A stretch of DNA of 64,000 bases. It comes from Mactromeris polynyma (taxonomy: Eukaryota; Mollusca; Bivalvia; Venerida; Mactridae). Positions 37,586 through 52,500 of the stretch are shown here, one piece after another. The stretch is from positions 6,572,001 to 6,636,000 of the forward strand of contig JASFXZ010000008.1 of NCBI GenBank assembly GCA_032209605.1. The letters are read 5' to 3'. Made by a program: the position numbers and the translations under genes. A model generated the notes under the pieces. The model was not told where the DNA came from. It was given only the letters and a program-made list of their open reading frames with translations, and made no database searches. Numbering within the stretch: position 1 is the first letter of the stretch; each line of letters begins with the position of its first letter.

Positions 37586-40500
37586 GTATGTATTTTTTTT
37601 CTGTAAACTAACAGAGAGCATTTACGGCTTTTTTTGGCAGAAAATTAACAATAAAATAATTTAAAGCAGTCCTGTACGAATTGTAAATTTTGGGAACTTC
37701 TTATATTTTTCTAACACCCTGGGTTTCACGAATACTGATTTATCTATCTAAGATACGCATGAATCGGGGGGATTTTCTGCATTTTTAACACCAAAATATG
37801 TAAATCGAAATCAACATTATAGATTGTCAACACGAAAACACGCAGAATTTAAATACTTTCCAACAGAGCTAGATACTGTGTGCAGATACTGTGTGCAGAC
37901 ATGTACTCAATACATTTAAAAACGCACAGTTTTGTCCTGTGAACTGTTTGTAAAGTGTAATTTCATTGCATTTTGAAACTCATTTAATATGACAATACCT
38001 GTTGACTGTAAATGGGATACAGCGCACACTATGTACACACATGTATGCAATGGTATTGTGCAAGTCATTTTCTTATATTGCTATGTAAGTCTTGAGAAAA
38101 TCAGTATGGTGCGTTTTAAATGTACTGAGTTCAGAATGTGTACATCGGAACGGACCTTTTAGATTTACATGTGGGTGTCCTTTTTTCGATTTTTGTGAAA
38201 ATTGTCAGTTTTTTTTCCTATAATTTTGAATGCACTAGATATTGCGGTGTACGCATGATCGGTATGCAAAAGCGCGCGCGCAGTATGACATCTGATTAAA
38301 GTGATAAAGTCGGATGCAGCGATTATACAAGCTTTAAGATTATTCCCGAGTGCGCTTTATAGGAAAGAATTTGGGAGAAATGTGATTTTTTGTAGAATAG
38401 CCTTAAGATAAACTATTGGTGTGGTTAGTTATAGGGTGACAATAGATTGACGTTTTAATCTGTTGAGGTGTGAAATTTAAAAAAAAGAGTAAAACTCGAT
38501 AACAATATAAAATATAATTTTATAATGATATTGTATAGCTTTATATATGCATGTACGCTCCTGGACAATATTGCCTTTTGCAATAAATATATCTATATTT
38601 AAAGTGAAAATTATTATTTTAATGCTATTTATATTGAATACGTGTAATGCTCTAGTATGCATAGATAACTGTATCTTCAAAGTAAGACAGGGTGGCTTGA
38701 TGTTTTTGCAAACATGATAAAACTAATCATTTATGACTCTGGTAATATTTGAAAATTAATGCATCCAGATTTTATTCCTAAATCATAGAATAATCAGGAT
38801 GCGATTATAGTGCCTAAAGCTGCTTTTTAAATGAAAGTTGGTTTGCAAATATATTAAACAAATACTAAAGGCTTAAGTGTTATACTTGTACACTTGTATG
38901 TAATACATCATAAATGAAATTGTTTTTACTATCAATTAGATATGATCATCACTGCACATAATATGATGATATAAAAGTATTGCACTCCATCATACAAAAT
39001 ACAACTTCATGTCTTTAAATGTAACAGACAAAATAAGTAGTTGTATTGTTCAATGTCTTATAATTGAAAAGATGGTATGGTAGAAAGCTAAGTAGCTACC
39101 ATCAGCTACCCTGCCCAAACGACATACAAGGACAAACTTTATGGTGCATAATTACATAATGCAATTTACATTCTGGTACAGCCCGGGGCAATTTCATTAT
39201 GCGGGCTAAACACAACAGGGTTGCTAATTAAGTCGCGGACGATAATGATCAGTAGACGTTAAAGTAACGTATATATAATCGGTTATAGCATCTGCGGACT
39301 CTTGCGATGAGCCAGAAAGTTGGACATGACAGCTCGGCTTTAACGATAGGTGTCTTATCGGAAAAAAATGCGCATAATACTTCTTTGAATGAATCAGGGA
39401 CCGTATATGAAGTTATAGTGTCTTACAGAAAGAATACATAGTGATTAATAAAACAATAGTTACTTTTACCATTTAAGATATTTAAATATCTTAGGATAAT
39501 TTCAATTAATTTATTCTATAATGTACCAATCTGATCATATTTAATATTGAAGTTATTACGTCAACGAGCAACGGACTGACCCGGTATGCGGGATATTTTG
39601 TAATACCATCATTTATATCTGAAATGAACATAACATTTATCACGTTTTATTGTCTTAAATAACCCTTGATAAATAGTTTGCCCAAGAAAATAGTAATTCA
39701 AACAAAATACTGACTTTTAGTAAAATTGTATTTTAACTAAATTGCGAAATTAAAAAAAATTCTGCTTAATAATCAAAGTAAGAATGAAATAAAAGAAGTC
39801 GCGCGGCGTGCGAATTTAAGCATGTTTAATTAAGTATTACATCCATCAAGTAAAATGGAAATAAACATTATTAGAATTTAATCACTTCATTAGTCAAAGC
39901 ACAAACCACTCGTCTCTGTAGCCCAGCTGGCAACTTGTTGCATACAAGTTTCCGTTTTGTAACTAGACAGTTTTATAATATCAAAGTATGTGTTTATAGG
40001 TAAGATGGTTTGCATGGAATATGAAACAAAACTAAAACATAAGACATAAATGTGAAAAAGAATAAAAAATTATTGAAAAATAGTAAACATTTTTTCCAAG
40101 AGATCTTCAAATTGACTTGTCCTAGAAATGCTAGATTTACAAACCGAAATAAAGAAAATTTGTCAGTAATAATGGTAGAACCTTATAATTGTAAAACAAG
40201 TGAAATGTTTGTCACAATTGAAAATAAATTGAATATAAAGATATCAGACCCTTTATGTAACGTCCGTGAATATTTAATTAAAAAATGACATATTAAATTA
40301 TATCAGCACTAACTTAAGAGTAAAATCAGTATACCAGGGCATAAAGTTATGATATCACTAGCTTGCTATAGGTGTTGAGTTATCTTGTTGTAGGGCCACA
40401 CCAAATGTTTTTTTGTTCTACTATCAGGAAATAAATAATATGCATTACATATGTTATATTAGAAGTGTGTTTCAGTTATAGAAAACAGATTTCGTAAAAT

Positions 40501-43500
40501 GGTCGGAAATTTCAGTGAATTTCAGTATGGTTGGGTACCAGTCTGATAGCATTTGGGTCACGCAGTCTGTATATTAATATATTGCTTTAAACCCATCTGA
40601 ACTCCTCATGAACTCCACAGAAACAGCTAATTATTTCACAAACCACTTTAGCAGGTCACTTTTTCAATATTTCATTTTATTGAAACGTTTGTGATATTAT
40701 CAAGGTCGGTAAACTTTTCGCCTAAGTACCGGTCAATGTGTATAAAAAATGACTTATTACCGGCTTTCAGTCTGTTTTGCGTTTTGAAAACGGGAACCAA
40801 TTGTTGTATGCCTCTCAAAATTGCCACTACTATAGACGGTACCTGAGCGGTACCGTCCAAAAATCAGCACTTACATGCATCTAGTTTAAAGTCTATATCT
40901 GATTAATGCGCAAAACGACACAAAGATGACAAGGCAACAGACACATAAACAATATGTAAATATATGTATAAACATATGCATCTTGGTAATTTTACATTCA
41001 ATGGTTAGTAAAATTACAATGATTAAACTAATCAGTAGTTATAAAACTAAAATCACCAATTTGAGGTTGACAATTCAATGATCATTAAATATGATCATGT
41101 TCATGTATTATTGAAGGGTTTATGTGTAATTAATTTTGTAAAAAGGTGAAATCGGGTAAGACGGTCCACCGAAACCATATAATTACAATATAACATTTTA
41201 TCTCTATCGTCCGATAAGAAAATACGACCTAACCTCGTAGAATACGGACGTTTATTTTGTTGCTATGTTCCACGACAATTGTGGACGATTAGTCTGGTAT
41301 TTGTACAAACAAAAAACTCGTTATATTTATGACTCTTTAATTAGCTTTATGTTGCCTTGAACATATTTATAAATACACTTAACTTACCACATGGTGACTT
41401 TTATATTGCCATTTTTTCTGCATAGATGCGTTGTCATATAACAATACTGTTTTTGTTTAACCCTGAGCATATGAAACCTCAAATCCATGCACTTTTGTGC
41501 AAACATATCTTTGTACAAAGGGTAAGATACAAAAATAATAAGCAGTAAACATAAATAGTGATCAATTTGAAACGGTGGTTCAGTGGATACGGCCTTCAAA
41601 ATAATTGCTGTTTTGGAATCAATCCACAAAAATCCATTACTCATCATCAATAAAACACTTTGTACTGTCTTAGCAACAAGACTGCACCTTAACACGATAC
41701 AATTGAGCGTTGTTTAGGATATGGTATTCAAGATCGGTATTAAGTTCGAAAAAAACCGCAAAGAAATGAGACAAGGTTAATATCCGAGTTTTAATTTCAC
41801 GCTTCCTCAGACACGTCAATTTGATTTATTACAAAACTGATATGAATATGAAATGTAACTGAATATAAATCTAATACGAACATTAGAAATTATGTAAAAA
41901 TCATCAGCTTATATTATTGTCATACCTATTAAAAGTTAAAAACACCAATTCCGCGAGACTGACATTGTTGTCATTGCAAACCAAATATATAATTATATCA
42001 GCGTCATGTGCGGCATGACGTCCAGATATGCAATGGTTTCAACCAATCAATTTTTCCGAATTTCCATGATATTTAGTATTCGTATTTATCGTTGTGAACG
42101 AAGGACTTACAGAAAACAAAATGATACTAGTATAACTCCCGCAACGGTAAAAAAAATAAATAATATTGTTGCTATAATAATAGCTTTATTTTCAGAAGGT
42201 AAAACACAAAAGACAGTAAACTTTGGTACATATAAAAACATAATAATTACAAATACAAAGCATGTCTTATTTTCATGTGGCCTTCCATAAACATTTGTAA
42301 ATGTTATATACATGTAGGAATAATATTTACAATTTTGACAAAATGTGTTAAATATGTTAAATATCTTCATTTGAAGAAACAAAATTAAAAATAATATACG
42401 ACAGACACAGAAAATTGATAAAAAAAGAAGAAACAATCCAATTGCTTTTTGTTATTGTAATTTTAAAAGGTGTGTATAATATATTTTTTTAAATTGTGTC
42501 AAAGATTGCATTTAACGAATATCTTCGGTGATGTCATTCCATACAGTCATGCCAAAATATGAAAAAGAATTTAATTTAACTAAATCAGTTTTAAAAACTA
42601 CATGGGCAATGCCATTTTTCGTGACAGATCTTAAGCTGTATGAGCGATTATTACATAACGGTATAATTTCTTTTATATATTCCGGAGCCATTTCATTTAA
42701 TGATTTATAGATTAAAACTCCAGTATGATATTTGAGTCTGCTATTAAAAGTTAACCATTGGAGGGTATCAATCTATTAAAACACCCAGTAACTTTTGATA
42801 AGGAACATTTTGAATTGGCAAATCATTAATGTTTAGAAACAAATCTTCCATACGGTTAACTCGTTGTTTTGAACCAATCAGCATGCATGTCGTTTTCTGA
42901 GGATTTATAGCCATATTATTTAATTTACACCATTTTGTTACAATGTTTAGGTCAATTTGAAATTTCCGTTCAATTTCTATAACTGGTCCTAACACACACC
43001 TGTAACATGTGTCCCGGAATCATGGTACGTAGCCACCTTATTGACTCTTAATTTGAGGGAATTTGATATTTGACAGGAAGCTATGGAGGCCGTGGTGGCA
43101 GTCCAGCTGATACGTTCCTGACAAGTTCCGAGGCAGTTGCTTACGGCCAGTTCGAAATGCCATCGGACGCCGGAAGTCCGGGAGGTGGTTCCGGTGGTGG
43201 TAACGGCGGTGGCGCTATCGTTCTACAAGCCAGTGACACCATAGAAATCAGTGGGATTGTGTCAGCAAGTGGCGGAGATGCTTCCGGTTCCAGTGATGGT
43301 GGTGGCAGTGGCGGAAGTGTCATTGTCGATGCTACCACCATCAGTGGTGCAGGTATTATATCCGCACGCGGTGGGAACGGGGCCGGTGATGGCGGAGGTG
43401 GAGGAGGTGGTCGAATCACCCTTAAACACACTTCTTCAATCAGTGGTACAATAGATATACACGCCGATGGAGGTTTGGGTGGTACGTGATTTATTATAAT

Positions 43501-46500
43501 TTGGTGTATATAACATATATACTAGCTTGTTTTCAGAAGTTTTTTACCGGATGTAAATTTGTATAATTGCGATCGCTTTAAAAGATGTAAAACTATTTTT
43601 CAATAATTAAAGCATTATTTAATTTAACTGCTTTGCAAAACGTTCATTTGAGCTTTTTTTGTTTTCCTGTGTAATTTGTTTCACATAATTAGAACTCAGA
43701 CATATTAAGAATATGTGCTTGAGTGTTATATTATCTACAAATATTTCGTTTCTGTAATCTACATTTGTAATGCGTTATCGGCGCGTAGAAAGTGTTTGTA
43801 GTTTTTCCCGTTCTGTAGCGTTCTCCTCGCCGTTATCGTCGTCTTTTCTTAGGTGAGATAACATCAGACCGAAATAACGGCGTAATCGTAAAACAGAATA
43901 AAAGTTGTTCTTGAGTATACGAAACTCCTAATGTGTCATGCGCATGAATGCTCTCAAGATAAATTCCATGACACTATCACGCAAGACAGCCAGATCTACT
44001 CTTCTCTATGTTTTCATAGACGTCGCTTCCAGGAAGGCTACTGATTATTGCATTATTGTTCCAAGAACATCCCGTTTTTCAAACCCTTTGTACATCACCG
44101 ACCGTTGAACATCGATTTAACGCCTCACTCTGTTAATTATGTTAATACTGAGCGTACTATTTTAAAGCATTTAAAATGTCCAGTGCCGTGATCGAGATCC
44201 AGCCAGGGTCCTCTGAAATGCTATTCACCTAATATAATAGGCTACAGTTATATGTGTTCATAAATATATCAGTGATACACTACCACCTTAATTGTCGAGA
44301 TTGGTACTAATAATGTTTTACTACTGACTTCTATAAAAAAGAATACAAGTACTCGGACCACCTAACATCGGTATGACAAGTTCTATGATTAGTTGTGTAC
44401 ACTATTTCTGACATATTGACTGTGTCAGTATTTTATGCCAGAAACGTAAACAAACGTAAGTCATTTCCAGAATGTGTATAATTCAGGTACCACAATGGCA
44501 TCACTATCGTCCTCGTCAATGTCCGCTAGTTCATCGAATACCAATTACCAGGCATCGTTCGGTTCTATCGGCACACAGTCCACCAAATCATGGCGCCCAT
44601 TGACTACTTCCGGTAGCGTTTACTTGGAAATGACTCTTGGATCAGAGTATTATATAACTCATGTGCAGACTCGAGGTGGTCCAAGCTCGAACTATTACGT
44701 CACGGCATACACACTCAGCTACGAAAACAACACAAGTGGATCATGGGTAATTATTTACTGTTTAGATATCAATGTTCATCCACGTAGTTCAAAACGTCCC
44801 ATGTCCCCGGGAGTGCGACTTTTCATCTTTTTGTGTGATCTCAAGAAAGTTGGTTTGCAACCGTTCTGGGGTGAATAGAAACGGATTGTACATTGTACAT
44901 GGTAATCATCTATTGCATGACAAAATAAGATATGGAGATGTATGTAGATATATAGTGTTATTTATAACCGAAATAATTATTTTTAAACACTAATTTGTAC
45001 ATACGCGCGCCTCACAGAACATTTTCAATAAGTGTATGACGATGCCCTAACAATGTACACTGGAAGAAAAAGAAGGTGATGTGTTTATTTCCTATAGCGT
45101 CACCTCTATGCAAAGGGCATGCACTTATTTACTTACACGACAAATTTCTTAGGGCATGTGGATCATTTCATGCCAGACACGGATCAGGTAGGAAAACGGT
45201 AACCATTCTTTAACTGGCTCGCCAGTTGGTCATATCGGAACGTATGCCAACCGGAATTCGAATATTCGACCTTTCGCTCCCAGAGGCGGATAGCTTAACC
45301 ACTCAGCCATTGTAGACGGTGTATGCAAAAGCCACAGAGTAACACTATATCAGCTTTACAGAAAGGTAAACATACAAGTATAGTTTATCATTTTATTCTT
45401 GTGTTGTATTTTACAGGGAAGTGTGGGAAGCGACATCTACGAATTTCCCGGGAACTCGGACGGTAGTAGCCTTGTAAAAAACACCCTTCCTGTTCCAATT
45501 TACACGAATCAAGTCCGTCTGCATCCCGTAACGTGGAATACTGGAATAGAATTAGCTTTCAAGCTGTTTGGATATGCTAAAGGTGTGTAATGTAAATCCT
45601 TACTCCGTGTATCTCTCACAAAGTATCTCTCACAAAGTTGTGTAATGTAAATCCTTACTCCGTGTATCTCTCACAAAGTTGTGTGCAATTGTTAAAAACT
45701 GTTGATTTGTTATAAATGATAAAAATCAGCTAAACCTTTGGATGTTAACATTTCTTTTAACGTTTTGTTTTCGTGGATAGTGAAGTCGCTTTTATCAATC
45801 AATATCTTTATTAATCATCGTTCGTTGTTCGCAGTTATTATTATGTACTGAATGGATTCGTATATCTCCTTATAGAAATGTTGTTTTTTTCGAATGAGAG
45901 TCAAGTTTTATTACATTGTCTGAAACCCAAGCATTACTATTTAAAAAAGAATAGTTTGTCGTTAAATAAGCAAGCTAGAGAAGGTTTCGGGTGCACATGT
46001 ATAAGTCAACTGAATTGTCATTACGTTCATACAAATGCGTATGTATAACTGTAATTATACTAGGATCCATCGAAAACGTATTATTTTATCATGTTTTTTT
46101 TCCAGGAACAACAACACTGGATACAAGCGCTGTTTGTAGTCCACAGTCAAAAGGTATTTATTGTTGTCCAGAAAGTAAGTGAAACACATTTTGAGAAAGA
46201 GCCGCGTTTGTCATAAACTCGTTCAGAGTATTGTAAATGAGGTTAGAAAGTAAGGACTTGTCCCAAGAGTAATTCGACTTGACCTAAAACTGTCACATTT
46301 GTCGATACATTCATTGAACCGTTCCAATGCCTTTGGCCTGATAAGACATTGAATCGAACATAAGTACAATGCGGACCAACGTGTACCATTGTCTTTATGA
46401 TTGACGTTATTTGGTCATAGAATAAAAACTTACTGTTCTATAGATTCGAATTGAAACTGATCCAGCGAAACAAAAAAGATAGTTTTTACTTAGTTTTTTC

Positions 46501-49500
46501 ACTGTAATTAGATTCCTACTTGTCGATATTTTGGCCAATTTCCACACGTGTTTTGTTCTTTAAACACTTAACTCAAAGAAGGAAGAAACAGTTTTACTTG
46601 TTAACCATTTATTGTTACCTTCGCCTTTATAATTTACATTATAATGAATGTTTGGCAAAAAATGTTTGACTGAAATATCAATAGCTTGCATGATATGAAA
46701 AATAGTACTTTCAAGTTAATAACTAATGATTGGTCAATTACGCTATACTTACTGAGTTATTTTCACAGTAAAGTCAATGGTGCACTTGGCGATAATATCA
46801 TGTAATTACCCGATAGTCCAATATTTGTACCCTTAAATCACGAAATGTTTGAATAGACATAAAGCAAATTATGTGAAAAGTACAACAGTTACGGTACAGA
46901 CTTATTTTTCTTTTTTAATGTATCCAATTTTAGCACAATTATGATATAACTGATTATGTCACATACAAGTCTGATATGTCACCGATCCAGTATAATAACT
47001 GACATTGTATTCATTCTTGTGCAAAATGAGGATTTTGTCCGTATACCCGATTTTAGTCCTTTTCAAATTATCCGAAAAAATGAGACAAAGCATATTAAAT
47101 AGAATCATCAAAGGTACCTCACATTAAAGATAATTTCTTTAAATAAAATCATAGTTTGTATTCACAACCGGCAACCACTATGTGAAATTCAGTTCTATAA
47201 ACCTTAGTTTTGTAGCTAATAAATCAAATTTCAAAACTGACATGAAAATATTTCTGTATTGAGATGCCATATCGTACATCGGGGTTGATTGGAAGGAAAT
47301 AATCATTAAAATAGTAGCCTCGATAAACTATATAGTTATGAGGTAAACTTGTAAGTAGTATTGAGAACGTGGGTCCGATTCTCGGGCTAGGAACACGTTC
47401 GACGTAATTATTAGACACATTCAGTCTTAAGTCCTTATGCATTCACTTCTTATACACTGCGGATTATTGAAACATTCCAAAACCGTTTGCATTTATTTGA
47501 TACCTTTAACGGTTAAAAAGTTATACTAATTTAAAGCTAAAATCCTTCCTAGTTCTATATACGCATTTTTGCGCAGTATCTATTATCGGATGATGAGAAT
47601 TCTTCCACAGTGAGAATCAGTTTCGGCTGAGGAATACAGAATGAGTTAAATCCACCAGCCATTTCAAATAAGTAAACTAACCATTTATCAATCTTATTTT
47701 AATTTGTATTCACATATACTTACAGCATTTGTAAAATAATAGTTTGCCATAATTCTATGATCATTTTCGTTATTGTATACATGTATAACAAATGGAATTA
47801 AAGTTCAGGAGAGAGGTAATGCTAGCAATTGAGCAGATTATAGATAGAACTAACATGAATGAACGCTTCGGCTATATCAATTTCTTGTATATAATGCATG
47901 AAAGCACGTCCGAATACATGTCTGAAACATTGCTTATCAGTTCTTTTCTGTTTAAAGGTGGATCAGGTGGTCCGGGTACTGTCTATTACTGGCACGAAAA
48001 CAACCCATCTAAAATCGTTGTGAACAATTATGGCAAGAGTACATATGTCAAGATGTTTGAAGATTGCAATGCGTGGGATATTTTAGAACAAGGTATAACT
48101 AACGCATTACTGTATTAATTGTAAGTTAAGTTTTGTGAGATCCAATATTTAAAAATCTTATTCTGCTTGTTATACTTCATTTCCACAAAAAACAAACCTT
48201 TCGTAGTAAGTTTAGCTATTTTCATACGTTGGGTCCGAATGAGTTATCTTTGAAAGATAGAAAGAAACATTTGGACAGAGAAAGGTGTGTGTGAATGTAT
48301 TACATATTTTAGTAGCTGTTGTGTAGATTAGGTATTTTTCAATGCGAAACGCAATTTATGACTGGAAAAATAAACACAACATATTATCTGTTAGGAAACA
48401 TGATGTAGAAAATTCATAACTTGTGCATACAATGGTTGTACGTTTTAATAGGTGGCGCTGCCTATATTATCGGCGAAAGCAGCGATCTCAGCGACATAGT
48501 TCTGTATGATGGTTCTCATGCTGTGGTGCACGGAAGTCAGAATGTAACAAACATAATTGGCGACGAAAGTTCAATGATTCATGTAGCCAATGACGCCATA
48601 CTTGATGTATACGGTGAGATGTCTGCGCATGCGTACATCTACTCAGGTTCTTCCATTCAGTACTACACCGTACCGTCCGTTGAGATTGTTGGAACATTAT
48701 ACGTACACGGTTCATTGCAATTCAAAGACCCAAACGAGCAAGCAGTGACTCTGTTAGAACCAGCGACTGTTACGATTGATTCTAACAGTGTACCACAAAT
48801 GGAATGCAATTCATTGGAGATTCAAACCAACGCAGAAATGAATATCATGAACAACAGCGACTATTTTAATCTTTCAACAAGCGTTTTAACCGTGAATGGT
48901 CAATTTAATGCTTTTGTACTCAATTTACATGGCCTGAAAGAATTAATAGTTGGTAACCTTGGTTACGTTCAATTCGATCCTTTAACCTCGGACGTATATC
49001 TCGGTGAAAATATAGATATACGCGGCGAAATGGTCTTACAGAAACATCTGTCTATAGTACGGCCATGCACCGAATTTTTTATTGACACGGGATCTCTGAC
49101 GTGGCCCGAGACTTCAGATACGGTGGTAATTGATTGTGATAGAGTAGAAATAAACAGTGAATTCAGTCCAGGTACCGTATCATTCGGTAGTGGAGTTGAT
49201 CAGTTTTCAATTGGTTCGTCCGGTGTATTTACATTCACTGCTGACGGCTCTATTCTAGCCAACACAATCGCTATATCCGGTAAAATGTACGTGGAAAACC
49301 TTGCTACATTTGAATCATCAATATCCGCTGATGGTCGTATCGAGCAAATGATAGTACATAGTCCAAGTGGTAGGCTAGAAATAAACTCCGAAGACAAACC
49401 GGCTCAAATTAACAACATCCCTTCCAACCAGTCTTGCAGTGTATTAAAAGTCAAGTCATTGCAGGTGGACAAAACGTTTGTTGCCAACGATATAGACATC

Positions 49501-52500
49501 GCAGAAGGCATTAATGACGTCACAGTAAATCTGAATGGTTCCTGGACATTCGGTCCTTGTGGGACATTTTATATGCTTGATTTATACACCAACGGTACGA
49601 TAACATCCAAGTATCCGCTAACTTTGGAAGGACTGGGACAAGACAAAGTGAGAGAGGTTTATATCGAATATGGCGGCAGTATAACACTCGATTCCCTTGT
49701 TCAAAGTACTAAAGATTGGTCTGGAACTTCAATAATTGGAGTACATGACTTTAAACTGTACGGAGAGTTCAAAGCCGGAGAGCTAAACAACGTTGTGGCG
49801 GACGAAGGTTGGGACCAACTGGATATATTTGTGAATGGAACATTTTATTTTCAACCTAAAGGAGATTTCATCGTTGATAACATGTACGTGAACGGCCGGT
49901 TAGAGTCCTATACCGCCATAACAATGATGGGTGGGGACCAAGATCTTGTCGCTCGCCTTGGATCTGACGGATACGTCAAGTTCGATTCTTTGATCGCATC
50001 CGATTGGACGGATTCGTCTGTCGTTATAGCCGGTCTAATTGAAGCTGAAACTGGTTCGTATTGGCAGTCGGGCATTACACAATGGAATGTTACACAAGCG
50101 AGCTTTGCCGGGCGCCTTCACTCAAAGCCAGCTTCCGTCGTTGCAATAGATTTCCTTACAGTGAAAAGTGGTGGAAACGTTGATTTCTCGAGCGATGCTT
50201 ACTTTCTTGGGAACGGGTTTAACGTAGACGCAGGTGGAACAATGGACATTGCTTATAAACACCATCCAGACAACAGTCTAGGTTATCCGTATACAAAACT
50301 TATATATAAGACTGTTGATGTGAGTGGAACACTGAATGCTGCATCATTGTATATTGGTCACCTTGACAACTTGGCTCAGTTATGTGAAAACATATATATC
50401 TCCGGTACAGTGGATGTCAGCAGCGGTGGATATTTGTACGATGATGGACCAGGTACGGTTAATATTGTTTATTTTCTGTTATCATCACAAATACCTTCAT
50501 TTCAAGTTATACATAATGACAAAATAGATTTTGTATATAAATGTCCTGACCACGTTCAGTGTGGCATCAATGTTTCTATAGTTACAAGTGGAGTTATTCG
50601 TTCATTCTACGTGTATTTTACCATGAACACATCTTACGTCAATAACGGTATTCTCAAACACAAGTACGAGTGTTTCATTACTATTCTGATAAGTTTTCAC
50701 ATTCAAGTGTAAACTATTTTTTATGACTATCCATGTAAGATTGGCATTCTGCAGATTAAGCATCTAAATCCGTTTTCATCATCACAGGCAAAGGACAAAT
50801 CAATTCGAATGGCGGTAGCGGTGCTAGCCATGGTGGTCGAGGCGGTAGAGGGTATGGTGGTCAAACAGCTTTGTTACCGTATGGAAGTATATATGAACAC
50901 AGTGAGTGGGGATCAGGTGGTGGTAGCCACACTGTCAATGGTAACTCTGGTGGTCGTGGTGGAGGTTTGATACGTGCATATGCCGTACAGAGTATTGAGA
51001 TCAGTGGTACAGTGATGGCTAACGGTGCTAGTCCTACGGTAAGTGAGGATGAGATCGGTTTGCAGATAAAACATCATACTATTTGAGGAGTATACGTTTA
51101 TTTTCATAGATCGGAAACTTACTAGACGTATACAAGCGTAAACTGAGTAAATTCCATATACGCAAAACGTTCATACGTGAAGTAAGACGGGTTTGATCAC
51201 TCAACACCGATCTATATACTATTTGTATATAGCAAATCGACGTATAAATACGCCTTTAGCCATTCACAAAATCCGAAAAAAATGATAGCCTAGGCAAACA
51301 TAGGAACATACAATCATAACATATTTTTTCATGTGTCGTATAGCAAGTATATAGAAATACTTGGTTGATCTAAGACATTATGAGCAATTTATTTCATTAT
51401 GTCGTATATTGCAATATCTGGTCATAACAGTATTTGAACTCTCGTCATTCAGCTTCGAGTCTCGGGATTAAAAGCACTTACACGATCTCATACATATATT
51501 TGTCGTTCAAAGTAAGCGTGGTTAAATATCACTGTCCAAACTAATGTTTCAATTATATAAATAGTCATCTTACGCCGGTGCTGGAAGTGGTGGGAGTATG
51601 TACTTTCAATCTGATGATGTATTTGAATTAACCGGAAGTATACAATGTAATGGAGGTACTGCCAGTGATAGAGGAGGGGGCGGTGCTGGAGGCAGAGTCC
51701 ATGCATTCTTCCAACACGGAGACTATCATAGTGGCTTCGTGCAAGCAAAAGGTATTTCCCGTAACACTATTTTTGTCAACGAAACGTGATAATTTTCGAA
51801 AAGGAAAACTTTTCGCAGATATGGTTTGCTTGCATCCTCATATTATGATATTAAAGCGCGTTATGTTTACTTGCATCCATCAGAGATCGACGTACTTTAC
51901 AGTGAATCTTACAAATGTACTTCTTTCTTTATCAGTACCGCGCATAAAAAGAATACTATAAACAATACTCTGATAATACGTGTACACGTAGAATTATGGT
52001 CATGATATTTTGATCGTTTATATTTCGCTATTGAAACCTTCATCATACATCGTTACACATTCATAACGCACATGTACATTTATGTTCGAGTTTTCAAATA
52101 TTTCCGATAAAATGTATTAAATTTTCCATGTCTTAATACAAAAAATAGTTGCAAGAAGTTATATAGTGGGTATTACACATGTAACTGTTTGTGGTTGCTA
52201 GGTGGCAGTTCACCGTCAGGAGAAAGTGGCGGTCCAGGAATCTCTTACTTTGAAGGACCAGACATCAAAAACTTACGTGTGGACAATGGATGCCAACAAC
52301 CTAAGGTAGATCTACCTTGATAGAATTCCGTATTTCACTTTTTGGCTCAACTATAGTTCCGTTAACATTAACCCACTAAGACCTTCGCTGATATATGCAG
52401 CATTCTATCAACCCATCATATCAGTTTGATAAAGAGACACGTTATTACTTTATATCAATAAAAGAGGCATATTTAAAAAAAACTTACTTACGTTTATTTA

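Larger units (their letters stand above)
37586..43076 (+). other. Intron 1 of gene B (5.5 kb)
   Basis: It contains a dispersed repeat copy (38402-38640), a 20-bp perfect palindrome (39474-39493) and a LINE remnant (42512-42975). A 78-codon frame at 40052-40288 has no recognisable features. Nothing else is evident. Confidence 0.6.

Noticed and set aside
40052..40288. 78-codon frame in gene B intron 1
   Set aside because: Lys/Asn-rich low-complexity composition typical of AT-rich DNA, with no recognisable motif.
43141..43431. Pro-rich frame on the minus strand
   Set aside because: It is the antisense shadow of the Gly-rich exon 2 of gene B.
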